Assembly: GCA_021325635.1 (NCBI GenBank) | Contig: JAJPGV010000034.1 | Location: forward strand, 1 to 60,744 | Direction of reading: 5' to 3' | Source: Chloroflexota bacterium | GTDB lineage: Bacteria; Chloroflexota; JAJPGV01 | DNA length: 60,744 nt | In this document: positions 17,128 to 24,801 of the stretch, piece by piece | Layout of the letters: each line of letters opens with the position of its first letter | Numbering within the stretch: position 1 is the first letter of the stretch | The notes under the pieces: generated by a model | Databases searched by the model: none | The model's input: only the letters and a program-made list of their open reading frames with translations | What the model was told of the DNA's origin: nothing | Position numbers and translations under genes: made by a program

Positions 17128-17694
17128 TCACCTGTCGCCGAGTATCAAATCCGCCGCTTCGAGGATGGAGGGGACGGCCGTGACCGGCCCGCTCCATTCG
17201 TCCAGCGTCTTCTGGCCGTCGCCGGTGAGGACGAGGATCGGCCGCACGCCCGCGGCGAGGCCGGCTTCGAGGTCGCTCGAGCGGTCACCGACGATGTACG
17301 ACGATGCCATCTCCAGGTCGAGCTCCTTGGCGGCCGACTTCAGCATGCCGGGCTTTGGCTTTCGGCACGGACAGTTGAGATAGGTGGCGTGCGGGCAGAA
17401 CTTGATTAGGTCAGGTTGGGCGGCCGGTCCCAGCTGGCGCAGCAGCTCCTCGTGGATGGCCTCGAGGTCGTCGCGGCTGAGCGGCGGGCGGCGCCACAAC
17501 ACGCGCCCGTCGAAGCTTTCGCCCAGGCCGCCCTGGTTGGTCACGACCACGACGCTGTAACCGGCTGCCTTCAGCCGCTCGATGGCTTCGGCAGCGCCGG
17601 GAATCAGATGGACTTCGTGCGGCCGGTTAATCTGCCCGCCGTGGTTGATGACCCCGTCGCGGTCCAGAAAGACGGCTTTGCGCACCTCGCCCAA
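17128..17694 (-). CDS. HAD-IIIA phosphatase, GmhB-like
   Basis: A 188-residue histidinol-phosphate/heptose-bisphosphate phosphatase-type HAD protein. The nucleophile motif AVFLDRDGVIN is near residue 10, followed by VVVTNQGG, then the zinc-binding loop FCPHATYLNCPCRKPKPGM (one His, three Cys) and the acidic YIVGDRSSDLEAG motif. This is the pattern of D-glycero-D-manno-heptose-1,7-bisphosphate 7-phosphatase; the real sugar substrate is uncertain since no other heptose genes are seen. The start is TTG at 17694 or GTG at 17685; both lie immediately after the stop of the GH39-like gene, so the two are cotranscribed. Confidence 0.82.
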   Translation of the reverse strand: MGEVRKAVFLDRDGVINHGGQINRPHEVHLIPGAAEAIERLKAAGYSVVVVTNQGGLGESFDGRVLWRRPPLSRDDLEAIHEELLRQLGPAAQPDLIKFCPHATYLNCPCRKPKPGMLKSAAKELDLEMASSYIVGDRSSDLEAGLAAGVRPILVLTGDGQKTLDEWSGPVTAVPSILEAADLILGDR

Positions 17695-17696
17695 GC

Positions 17697-19154
17697 TTAG
17701 CCGAGGCTGGAGCCAATGGGAGCGGTGACTCCATTCTCGATCAGCAGCAGCGGATTCCCGCCAATCATCGGCTTGCCGGGAGTATCAGGATTGGTGAAAT
17801 TGGTGGCCGGATCGAGCGGCAGTGCGTAACCCCCAGGAGCGGCTGACAACGGCATGGGCTGTCCGTACTTGTCCAGCAGCTGGGCGGTTCCTCCCGAGCT
17901 CAGCACGGTGGCCGTCACCGGCAGCGGGGAGTTGCTCCAGATGGCTGTTACACGCTGCTGGCCGCGGTCGAACACGACCTCCTCGATGTCGCCGTTCTTG
18001 AAATAGCTGGCGGACTTGGCGTTCGAGAAATACTGCGTGATGAGCTGGTAGGACACGTAGGCTGGCCGAAGTCTGAAGCCCGGTAAGTCGGCTACCAGCG
18101 CCTGGCCATTGACCACGTCGTTATCGCCGTCTTTCATCTTGTACACCTCGATGCGCTGCAAACCGGCAGCGAGCCCCAGGGCGTACGCCTGGATGATGAA
18201 CGACGACTGTTCGCTCAGTGTGGCCCGCATGGCCTCGGGGCTGGCGAGCGAGGTGTTGGCGTTGACCGGGTCGTCATACGGAATCACGTTGGTTTCGTTG
18301 ACCCAGATGGGCTTATCGATGCCGTGGGCGCTCATGAGCTGGTGGTACAGGATGGGCACGTCGTAGAGCGAGTGCGGGTCGTTGTACAGGTGCAGCGTCA
18401 CGAAGTCCATGTACTGGTTGTGGCTGGCCGCGGTTGGGTCGGCGGCCATGACGTCGAGCATCCGATCGAAGAACTGGCGCCGCCCGGCGCGCTTGTCGGT
18501 CCAGTAGGTGAAGCCCGCCGTCCCGACCGTCAAGGTGGGGTCGACGTCCTTGATGCTGAGGTAGGCGACCTTGAGGAGCTGATAGTAGTCCTCCACGCTG
18601 CCGCTCCAGGTGTAGTAGGCAGCATTCGGATCGCTGGGCGTGATGTCCGGCTCGTTCCAGATCACCCAGTGGTAGATGCGGCCCTTGTAATACTGGGCCG
18701 CTTTGCGGACGAATTGTCCCCAGGAGTTGTCGGGGTCGTTGTACGGCAGGTACAGGCCGGCGGGCACGGCCTGAGATCCCTTGGATGGATCGGAGGCGTA
18801 CTTGCTGGGCGTGTTGATCAGCATGCCCACCAGGTCGATGTCATGCAGGATCTGCGAGTCGAGGTAGGTGAACGGCAGGTACCACTCGCCGTTCCAGTAG
18901 CCCGGGTCGAGCTGCGGCCAGGACATCGTGAGCCGCTCCCAACGCACCCCCGCGTTGTAGGCGAGGTCGGTTTGCTGTGTGCGGAAGGCCTCCGCCACGC
19001 CGAAATGGCGATCCGAAAGCGTGACCGGCTTGAGCGCCAGGGGACCGCTGGCTGCCGCGCTGGATTGTCCCAGCAGCCCCGCCAGCAGCACGAGCATGAG
19101 AGCAGTCCCTGTCGTGCGGCGCGCAGCCCTGGGACGATGCCGGAAAGGACGCAT
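17697..19154 (-). CDS. Secreted GH39-like glycosidase
   Basis: A 485-residue protein with a signal peptide (basic N-terminus, hydrophobic residues about 16-30, then AAASG). The body is a clan GH-A TIM barrel. IYHWVIWNEPDITP gives the acid/base Glu168 and KPIWVNETNVIP the nucleophile Glu287, with a conserved HLYNDP between them. These are the two glutamates expected of GH39/GH5-like enzymes. A C-terminal beta domain (about 400-485) follows. The substrate, perhaps xylan or a bacterial exopolysaccharide, cannot be read. Its stop is followed immediately by the GmhB-like gene. The gene diverges from Ku across a 271-base region rich in hairpins. Confidence 0.78.
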   Translation of the reverse strand: MRPFRHRPRAARRTTGTALMLVLLAGLLGQSSAAASGPLALKPVTLSDRHFGVAEAFRTQQTDLAYNAGVRWERLTMSWPQLDPGYWNGEWYLPFTYLDSQILHDIDLVGMLINTPSKYASDPSKGSQAVPAGLYLPYNDPDNSWGQFVRKAAQYYKGRIYHWVIWNEPDITPSDPNAAYYTWSGSVEDYYQLLKVAYLSIKDVDPTLTVGTAGFTYWTDKRAGRRQFFDRMLDVMAADPTAASHNQYMDFVTLHLYNDPHSLYDVPILYHQLMSAHGIDKPIWVNETNVIPYDDPVNANTSLASPEAMRATLSEQSSFIIQAYALGLAAGLQRIEVYKMKDGDNDVVNGQALVADLPGFRLRPAYVSYQLITQYFSNAKSASYFKNGDIEEVVFDRGQQRVTAIWSNSPLPVTATVLSSGGTAQLLDKYGQPMPLSAAPGGYALPLDPATNFTNPDTPGKPMIGGNPLLLIENGVTAPIGSSLG

Positions 19155-19233
19155 GAATCCTCTAGACGCTATCCCTCAACCGTAGGGAAAGCGCCCCAGT
19201 TAGTACGTATAGGTGAATCCGGCGAGGATTATA

Positions 19234-19321
19234 GGCGCTTGCTTAGCTGCGCCTCATCGGCGCCGAGCGCGGGATGCGAACGGCCCTGCCGATGAGGCCG
19301 CGGTTGGCGTAAGCAGGCGCC
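19234..19321. repeat. Nested inverted repeat between GH39-like gene and Ku
   Basis: An 88-base imperfect palindrome. The outer arms GGCGCTTGCTTA (19234-19245) and TAAGCAGGCGCC (19310-19321) pair over 12 positions with one G-U. The inner arms CCTCATCGGC (19252-19261) and GCCGATGAGG (19288-19297) pair perfectly over 10. A further GCCG/CGGC pair (19262-19265 with 19281-19284) extends the helix. No flanking direct repeat is evident. It could be part of a structured leader RNA or a degenerate repeat element. Confidence 0.55.
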
Positions 19322-19323
19322 GT

Positions 19324-19420
19324 TGGTACGCTAAATGCGGCGCCGGGGCCGTACCAGGTCCAGCGGCGTGCCCGTTATACGAGGCACGGTTGTCCATCGG
19401 GCACCCTTTGGAAGGGGGAG
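19324..19420 (+). promoter_or_regulatory. Structured leader of Ku with alternative hairpins
   Basis: TGGTACG (19324-19330) pairs with CGTACCA (19350-19356). Next, GTGCCCG (19368-19374) can pair either with CGGGCAC (19398-19404, seven pairs) or, through its first five bases, with GGCAC (19383-19387), so the two foldings exclude each other. CCCTT (19404-19408) can pair with AAGGG (19412-19416), covering the GGAAGGGGGAG ribosome-binding site. This resembles an attenuator or translational switch; the pairings are seen, the function is inferred. Confidence 0.4.
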
Positions 19421-19425
19421 AGCAG

Positions 19426-20091
19426 TTGAGATCTATCTGGAAGGGGTCGGTGAGCTTCGGGTTGGTCACCATCCCGGTCCGGCTCTACACGGCAACCGAG
19501 GACAAGGACGTTCGCTTTCACATGCTCCACAAGACCGATGGCTCTCGTGTAGAGTACAAGAAGTTCTGCGCCGACGAGCAGGTTGAGCTGCAGAACGACG
19601 AGATCGCCAAGGGCTTCGAGTACGCCAAGGGCCAGTACGTGCTCATTGAGGACAAAGACTTCGAAAGCATCCCTCTCAGCACGAGCCACGCGGTCGAGAT
19701 CATGGAATTCGTTGACCTTCCGGAGGTCGATCCGATCTATTTCCAGAAGTCGTACTACCTGGAGCCTCAAGAGGGCGCGGCCAAGCCCTATGCGCTGCTC
19801 AGGGAGGCGATGCAGCGGGCGAACAAGATTGCCCTGGCCAAAGTCGTGCTGCGCGACAAGGAGCATCTAGCGACTGTTCGCGTCCACGACGACGTGCTCG
19901 TGCTGGAGACGCTGTTCTACCCCGACGAGGTTCGCAACCCTCGTGAGTTGGTCGAGGATACGAAGAAAGCGGCGCTCAACGAAAAAGAGGTCCAGATGGC
20001 AATCAACCTCATCGAGGCCCTGGCCGCGGAGTTCGAGCCCGAGAAGTACCACGACAACTACCGCGAGGCGCTGCTAGAAGTGATCCACTAG
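19426..20091 (+). CDS. ku: Ku DNA end-binding protein, cut short by an in-frame TAG
   Basis: Bacterial Ku binds DNA double-strand ends for non-homologous end joining. I start at TTG 19426, five bases after GGGGGAG, because the family begins RSIWKGSVSFGLVTIPV; the open frame reaches 19213 but that part is not conserved. Typical features follow: FHMLHKTDGSRVEYKKFC, IEDKDFESI, YYLEPQEGAAKPYALLREAM and YPDEVR. The frame stops at TAG (20089-20091) after 221 residues, exactly where a normal Ku continues. The reading frame beyond it still encodes the usual C-terminal part (20092-20226), so a GAG-type codon has probably become TAG. The beta-barrel core is complete; only the C-terminal tail is lost if no readthrough occurs. 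Confidence 0.9.
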   Translation: MRSIWKGSVSFGLVTIPVRLYTATEDKDVRFHMLHKTDGSRVEYKKFCADEQVELQNDEIAKGFEYAKGQYVLIEDKDFESIPLSTSHAVEIMEFVDLPEVDPIYFQKSYYLEPQEGAAKPYALLREAMQRANKIALAKVVLRDKEHLATVRVHDDVLVLETLFYPDEVRNPRELVEDTKKAALNEKEVQMAINLIEALAAEFEPEKYHDNYREALLEVIH

Positions 20092-20226
20092 AAGATCGAG
20101 GGCAAGCCGATCGAGCTGCCGGCAGCCAAACCCTCGCCCAAGGTCATGGATCTCATGGAAGCGCTGCGCGCGAGCGTGGAGATGGCAAAGCCGGCCGCCG
20201 GCGGCAAGAAAGAGAAGGTCGCCTAG
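20092..20226 (+). pseudogene. Severed C-terminal tail of Ku
   Basis: In frame with Ku and directly after its TAG, 44 codons read KIEGKPIELPAAKPSPKVMD and then LMEALRASVEMAK, ending in a lysine-rich tail and a second TAG. KIEGK and the LMEALRASVE helix are the standard ends of bacterial Ku proteins. The tail keeps the frame and has no further damage, so the interruption is recent, a sequencing error, or read through. Confidence 0.85.
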
Positions 20227-20238
20227 GAGGCGTTTCTC

Positions 20239-22080
20239 CTAGCCGGCCACCCGCCGTCTCGCGGCGGCCAGCTCGCGTGTGAGGATTGGCAGGAGTTGGG
20301 CGGCATCGGCCACTAGGCCGTAATTCGAGATCTCGAATATCGGCGCTTCGGGGTCGCTGTTGATCGACACGATTGTGCGGGCCTTCTGGATGCCGATGGT
20401 GTGATTGAAAAAGCCGCGAATGCCAACGGCAAAGTACAGCCGCGGCGAGATGACCTTCCCCGTTAGCCCCACCTGCTGCTGGCGTGGCATCCAGCCTTGA
20501 TCGACGATCTTGCGCGTTGCCGCCACCGATGCTCCGAGCGCCGCTGCCAGCTCTTCGGCCAGCGGCAGGTTCGCCGGACCTCCCAGCCCGTGCCCGATCC
20601 CGACCACGATGTCCGCCGTCTCGAGCTCGATGCCCTTGGCGCCCACGCTGGCCTGGGCCGCGAGGTGCTCGATGCGGGAGCCCGGAAGATGCTCGACGCG
20701 GAGTGGATCGATGGCGGCTGTGCGCTGCGGATTGGGACGGACTTTGCGCAAGACCCCGGGCCGCACCGTGGCGATCTGGGGCAGTGTGTTGGACAGGATG
20801 GGCGCGACGACATTGCCGCCAAACGCGGGCTTGAGCTGCACCAGCAGATCGTCTTCGTTCAGATCGAAGCCTATGCAATCGCCGGTCAGTCCGAGCTGCA
20901 GGCGGGCGGCGATACGAGGCGCGAGGTCGCGGCCGTTGGGCGTGGATGGCAGCAGGACGATGTACGGCTTGAGGCGCTTAATCGCATCTGCCAGCAGCCC
21001 GGCGTGCAGCTCGGTGTCGTAACACTCGAAGCGTTCGTCGTCGACCAGATAGACGCGGTCCGCTCCGTGCGCGGCCAGCTCGCCGGCCAGCGGTTTGACG
21101 TTCTTCCCGGCCAGCATCACGGCGAGCTCGCTGCCGAGCCGTTCGGCCAGGCTGAGGCCTTCGCCCAGCAGCTCGAGCGTGACCGGACGAATCCGGCCGT
21201 CGTACACTTCGGCGCCCACCCACACGGCTCGGTCGCTGCTGAACGAGCGCTGCAGCGGGGCGACGGCGGCCTCACTGCCGTCATCCTGCCAGCCGCGGAA
21301 CAGGCCTTCAGCCACGAGCGCCTTCGCCAGCTCACGAGCGGCGCTGTCCAGGTCCGCGGTCGGAATCATACGCACCTGACGCTCGACGGCGATGGTGCTG
21401 ATCTCCTGCACCCAGGTGGGCGAGCCTTTGAGCCCGAAGCCGTTCGGGTCGTCGGCTAGGTCGGCCGCGGTGAGCGTCACGTACGGCTTGGAGGCCGCCT
21501 CCTCGCGTCCGGCCCGCGTTGGCCGCGCGGGCGGAGCAATATCCTCGGGCACCGTGATCAGGGCCGGCAAGGGAACGCGAAGGTCCTCCGTGCCCTCGTC
21601 GGTCATACGCGTGACTATGAGATGGCCGTCTTCGTGCACGATGCCGCTCGCGTTGGTTACCTGGGGAATGTCCAGCAGCTCGGCGATCTCGGGCCCGACC
21701 TGGCCAGTCTCGGCATCGAGACTGTACTTGCCGCAGAAGATGAGGTCGTAGTCACCCTGCCGGAGCGCGCACGCCAGCGCCCGCGAGGTCGCCAGCGTGT
21801 CGGCGCCGGCAAAGGCACGGTCGTTCAGGTGGATGGCGCGGTCGGCGCCGGAGGCCAGGAGCTCCAGCAGCGCGTCCTTGGCCTGGGGCGGCCCCATGGT
21901 GATGACGGTGATGTCGCCCCCGCCGGTCTGTTCGACGAGCTGCTTCGCGGCTGTCAGGGCATGCTTTTCATACGTATTCACGAGATTCAGGACGCCTTCA
22001 CGCTTGATGGTCTTGGTCGTGGGATCGAATTCCAGCGCTTCGAGATCCGGAACCTGCTTGATGCAAATGGCAATCTTCAT
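20239..22080 (-). CDS. Single-chain electron transfer flavoprotein (EtfB-EtfA fusion)
   Basis: A 613-residue protein that joins both ETF subunits. Residues 1 to about 255 are EtfB: MKIAICIKQVPDLEALEFDP, NTYEKHALTAAKQLVE, YDLIFCGKYSLDAETGQVGP, and the late VTRMTDEGTEDLRVPLPALITV. From about 270 to the end is EtfA: WVGAEVYDG, LLPSTPNGRDLAPRIAARL, TGDC, GGNVVAPI, and the FAD-binding C-terminus GLTGKVISPRLYFAVGI with SDPEAPIFEISNYGLVAD. ETF shuttles electrons from acyl-CoA or other dehydrogenases to the quinone pool. The usual EtfA motif GISGAxQH is altered here to GIRGFFNH. No dehydrogenase or ETF-quinone oxidoreductase is adjacent. It diverges from a small secreted protein gene. Confidence 0.88.
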   Translation of the reverse strand: MKIAICIKQVPDLEALEFDPTTKTIKREGVLNLVNTYEKHALTAAKQLVEQTGGGDITVITMGPPQAKDALLELLASGADRAIHLNDRAFAGADTLATSRALACALRQGDYDLIFCGKYSLDAETGQVGPEIAELLDIPQVTNASGIVHEDGHLIVTRMTDEGTEDLRVPLPALITVPEDIAPPARPTRAGREEAASKPYVTLTAADLADDPNGFGLKGSPTWVQEISTIAVERQVRMIPTADLDSAARELAKALVAEGLFRGWQDDGSEAAVAPLQRSFSSDRAVWVGAEVYDGRIRPVTLELLGEGLSLAERLGSELAVMLAGKNVKPLAGELAAHGADRVYLVDDERFECYDTELHAGLLADAIKRLKPYIVLLPSTPNGRDLAPRIAARLQLGLTGDCIGFDLNEDDLLVQLKPAFGGNVVAPILSNTLPQIATVRPGVLRKVRPNPQRTAAIDPLRVEHLPGSRIEHLAAQASVGAKGIELETADIVVGIGHGLGGPANLPLAEELAAALGASVAATRKIVDQGWMPRQQQVGLTGKVISPRLYFAVGIRGFFNHTIGIQKARTIVSINSDPEAPIFEISNYGLVADAAQLLPILTRELAAARRRVAG

Positions 22081-22136
22081 GTGCGGTTGTAAGGATAAGG
22101 TCAGGGGTGACGGGTTAGGGGCTCAGGGCTGGGGGA

Positions 22137-22610
22137 ATGGTGGCCGACAATTGGACTGTGAGGTTGGCGGTCGCGTTGCGCTGTCTGCGGCTGTGGACAG
22201 TGGGCGTGTTGGTGCTGACGGTCGGCGGCGCGCCGGCTGCCGCGGCCGGCAACGTTGGATTCTCGAAGCTGTTCTACGTCTGCCCCAGCCCAGACGAGAT
22301 CGACTTCTCCTGGGCGCCGGCAAGCAATGCCAGCTTCTATTCGCTGCAGCTCCTGGGGCCCATCGATCCCACCGTCAACGGCGGCGTTACCGGTACCTAT
22401 CTGCGCCAGTTCGGATCGATCGAGGTGGCGAAAGGACAGACGCAGAACGCGGCGATAACGCTCGCGCCTGCCGTCATCAGCAGCCCACTGACGATGCAGT
22501 GGCAGGTGATGGTGGGTGGTCCGAATGGTTACACCGGCCTGATCCCAACCTTCCAGACGGCGATCGTCACCATTCCCTGCACTCAAAACACGCTCCTGGC
22601 CTCGGTGTAG
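22137..22610 (+). CDS. Small secreted protein of unknown function
   Basis: A 157-residue protein with a clear signal peptide: Arg-containing N-terminus, hydrophobic LWTVGVLVLTVGG at about 19-31, and a likely cleavage near APAAAAG. The mature part contains FYVCPSPDEIDFSWAP, FYSLQLLGPID and WQVMVGGPNGY. These read like a fibronectin-type or jelly-roll beta sandwich with two cysteines (in VCPSP and IPCTQ) that may form a disulfide. I recognise no family. It lies alone between etfBA and the FapA gene, and the ATG at 22137 follows a G-rich stretch. Confidence 0.6.
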   Translation: MVADNWTVRLAVALRCLRLWTVGVLVLTVGGAPAAAAGNVGFSKLFYVCPSPDEIDFSWAPASNASFYSLQLLGPIDPTVNGGVTGTYLRQFGSIEVAKGQTQNAAITLAPAVISSPLTMQWQVMVGGPNGYTGLIPTFQTAIVTIPCTQNTLLASV

Positions 22611-22674
22611 TCGACGGCCGCCGCCGTCTGCTGTGGGTCATTGGCCGCCGGCGCGCTCTCATATACTTTCGCGA

Positions 22675-24408
22675 ATGTCTGACACAGGACGGTCGCTGCG
22701 GGTGACGGCGCCGACTGTCGAGGAAGCGCTGTACAAGGCCGCGTCATTCCTGGGCGTCGATCCCGCTGTGGTCGAGCTCGAGGTTATCGGCGCGCGCAGG
22801 ACCGGGGTGCTGGGCTTGGGGAAGCCGCAAGTCGAATTCGAGGCGCGGATTGCCAGCCAGCCGTCGGAAGGGTTGTCGGACGACAGCGCGTCTACCGGGG
22901 ACGTGGCGACCGACGACGTGGCCAGCCCGCCGCCGGAGCAGGAGCCGGCGCAGCCACCACCGGCCGGCAAAGCGCCGGCAGACGGTCACGCCGAGGCGTC
23001 TGAGCCGCCGGCCGGTGGACGAGCATGGGAGATCTCGTGCAGCGATGGCAGCTGCTTCCTGACGGTGCACCGGCCCGGCGTGAGGCTGTCGGACGTCGAA
23101 GAGCACATCATCAGCTGGCCGTTCAGCGAGTACCAGCGTGATGCGGTACGCGCGGCCATTGCCACACCAGAGGCCGGCGCCATACGCATCGGCTCCGTGG
23201 CCGTGCCGGAAGGGTTGCCGCCCGGCTCCAAAGTGTTTGTGAAGCTGACCTCGGATGGCATGGCGGCCTGGGCCGTGCCGCTGGCCGCCGATGACGTCAG
23301 CTCCGAGGACGTGTATCGCGCGCTGGCGGATGCCGGTGTTGAGTTCGGCATGGACCAGGTCGCAATCGAGCGGATGACCGGCGAGCCGCTGGTTGAACCG
23401 ATCCTGGCGGCGCGAGGCCAGGAACCGGGCGCGAGCAGGGATTCGACGGTTGAGTACCTGTTTACCGAGGAGGACGAGAACGCCGGCCTGCGGCCTCGGG
23501 TCCGCGAGGATGGCTCCGTCGACTACCGCGATTTACGTCCGATCTACACCGTGCCGGCCGGTACGGTGGTCGGACGCTACATACCGGCGGTCGTGGGCGA
23601 AGCGGGTCACGACGTGTGTGGCCGCAAGCTCGAGGCGGCCAGGCCGGCCCACGATACACCTGTGGCCAGGTTTGCCGGCACGGACGTGGTGGTCGCGCCG
23701 AATGGGACGGATCTCGTGACTACCAAGTCGGGCCGGCCGGTGCGCAATGGCGCTCGTATCGACATCATCGAGGTCTACGCCATCATCGGCGACGTCGACT
23801 TTTCGACCGGGAACGTCGACTTCAACGGCGACGTGTACGTATCCGGGGACGTCCAGCCGGGCTTCACCATACGAGCCAGCGGCAACGTGCGCGTCGATGG
23901 CATCGTAGACGCGGCCAGCATCGATGCGGGGCATGACGTGCTGATTGGGGGAGGCGTGCACGGCCACGGCGACAGCAAGGTGGTGTGCGGTGGTGAAATG
24001 TCGGCGCGTTTTCTCGAAGCAGCTGACGTAAGGAGCGGCAGCGACGTGCTGATTTTCAGCACCATCGTCAGGTCCAACGTGTGCTCTAACGGGCAGCTGA
24101 CGGTCCTTGGTCGAGGCTCGATTGTTGGCGGCAAAGCGAAGGCGCAGAACGGTATCCGCTGCAACAGCGCCGGCTCGAGCGCAGGTGTGGCGACCTCACT
24201 CGAGCTCGACTGGCTGAGCGCCATCAAGCCCGGCATGGACCGCGAGCGGGACATCGCCCGCTATCGAGCCGGGCGCATTGTCGTGCATGGCGACCTCTTT
24301 CCGGGGACGACGGTCACGATCAACGGCGCGAAGTTCCCGGTGCGCGACCGCCTCCAAGGCGTGCAATTCCAGGCGACGGATCGCGGGATCGCACTGACCT
24401 CATTGTGA
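22675..24408 (+). CDS. Jag-N plus FapA (DUF342) polymerising beta-helix protein
   Basis: A 577-residue protein from the ATG at 22675. Residues about 5-55 (VTAPTVEEALYKAASFLG, then GVLGLGKPQVEFEARI) are a Jag-N domain, as in the RNA-binding KhpB/Jag family. A Pro/Ala-rich linker (about 60-115) follows. The rest is FapA/DUF342: an N-terminal domain with TVPAGTVVGRYIPAVVGEAGHDVCGRKL and a right-handed beta-helix built from repeats of the kind VDFNGDVYVSGDVQPG, IRASGNVRVDGIVD and IDAGHDVLIGGG. FapA is linked to flagellar assembly or to cell-surface polymers in Bacillus and Vibrio relatives, but no flagellar gene is near. The function here is unknown. Confidence 0.82.
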   Translation: MSDTGRSLRVTAPTVEEALYKAASFLGVDPAVVELEVIGARRTGVLGLGKPQVEFEARIASQPSEGLSDDSASTGDVATDDVASPPPEQEPAQPPPAGKAPADGHAEASEPPAGGRAWEISCSDGSCFLTVHRPGVRLSDVEEHIISWPFSEYQRDAVRAAIATPEAGAIRIGSVAVPEGLPPGSKVFVKLTSDGMAAWAVPLAADDVSSEDVYRALADAGVEFGMDQVAIERMTGEPLVEPILAARGQEPGASRDSTVEYLFTEEDENAGLRPRVREDGSVDYRDLRPIYTVPAGTVVGRYIPAVVGEAGHDVCGRKLEAARPAHDTPVARFAGTDVVVAPNGTDLVTTKSGRPVRNGARIDIIEVYAIIGDVDFSTGNVDFNGDVYVSGDVQPGFTIRASGNVRVDGIVDAASIDAGHDVLIGGGVHGHGDSKVVCGGEMSARFLEAADVRSGSDVLIFSTIVRSNVCSNGQLTVLGRGSIVGGKAKAQNGIRCNSAGSSAGVATSLELDWLSAIKPGMDRERDIARYRAGRIVVHGDLFPGTTVTINGAKFPVRDRLQGVQFQATDRGIALTSL

Positions 24409-24480
24409 GCCGCCCGGCCAGGGTGCCGGTGGCGATTCCGGTCGGTGAGACGCGCGAGGAAGGTTAGGAAGCGAGGGAGC

Positions 24481-24759
24481 TTATTGGCTCTTGCGCTCGC
24501 TCGCCGGGGCAGTGGGTGCCGCGGGAGCAGGTGGATGCGCCTCGTCGGTGCCCGGAGCGGCAGAAGCCGCGGTTGTCGTCGCCGGCGTTTCTTCGGGCTG
24601 GTCCTTGTCGGCCTCGCCGGTCGTAGCGCGGCGGAATTCTTTAATTCCCTGCCCCAGGCCTTTGCCTAAGTCGGGCAGCTTCTTGGGGCCGAAGATCACC
24701 AGGGCGATGACCAGGATGATGATGAGCTCGGGGGCGTGGCTGAAGCCGCCAGTAAACAT
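24481..24759 (-). CDS. tatA: Sec-independent translocase protein TatA/TatE
   Basis: A 92-residue protein with the TatA plan: a short N-terminal membrane helix (about residues 10-24, [20 protein letters not shown]), the hinge [20 protein letters not shown] with the invariant Phe-Gly, an amphipathic helix, and an acidic to Ala/Pro-rich tail. TatA forms the pore of the twin-arginine export system for folded proteins. tatC is not in the window. It is convergent with the FapA gene. Confidence 0.92.
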   Translation of the reverse strand: MFTGGFSHAPELIIILVIALVIFGPKKLPDLGKGLGQGIKEFRRATTGEADKDQPEETPATTTAASAAPGTDEAHPPAPAAPTAPASERKSQ

Positions 24760-24801
24760 ATCGGTATGTCTCGCTTTCTAGGCCAGCAGGTTGGCTTCAG
24801 T

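Noticed and set aside
15992-17197. 401-residue minus-strand open frame over rlmN
   Set aside because: Shadow of rlmN, longer than the real gene because of high GC; the radical SAM motif is on the plus strand.
20497-21459. 320-residue plus-strand open frame inside etfBA
   Set aside because: Antisense of the ETF fusion, no recognisable domain.
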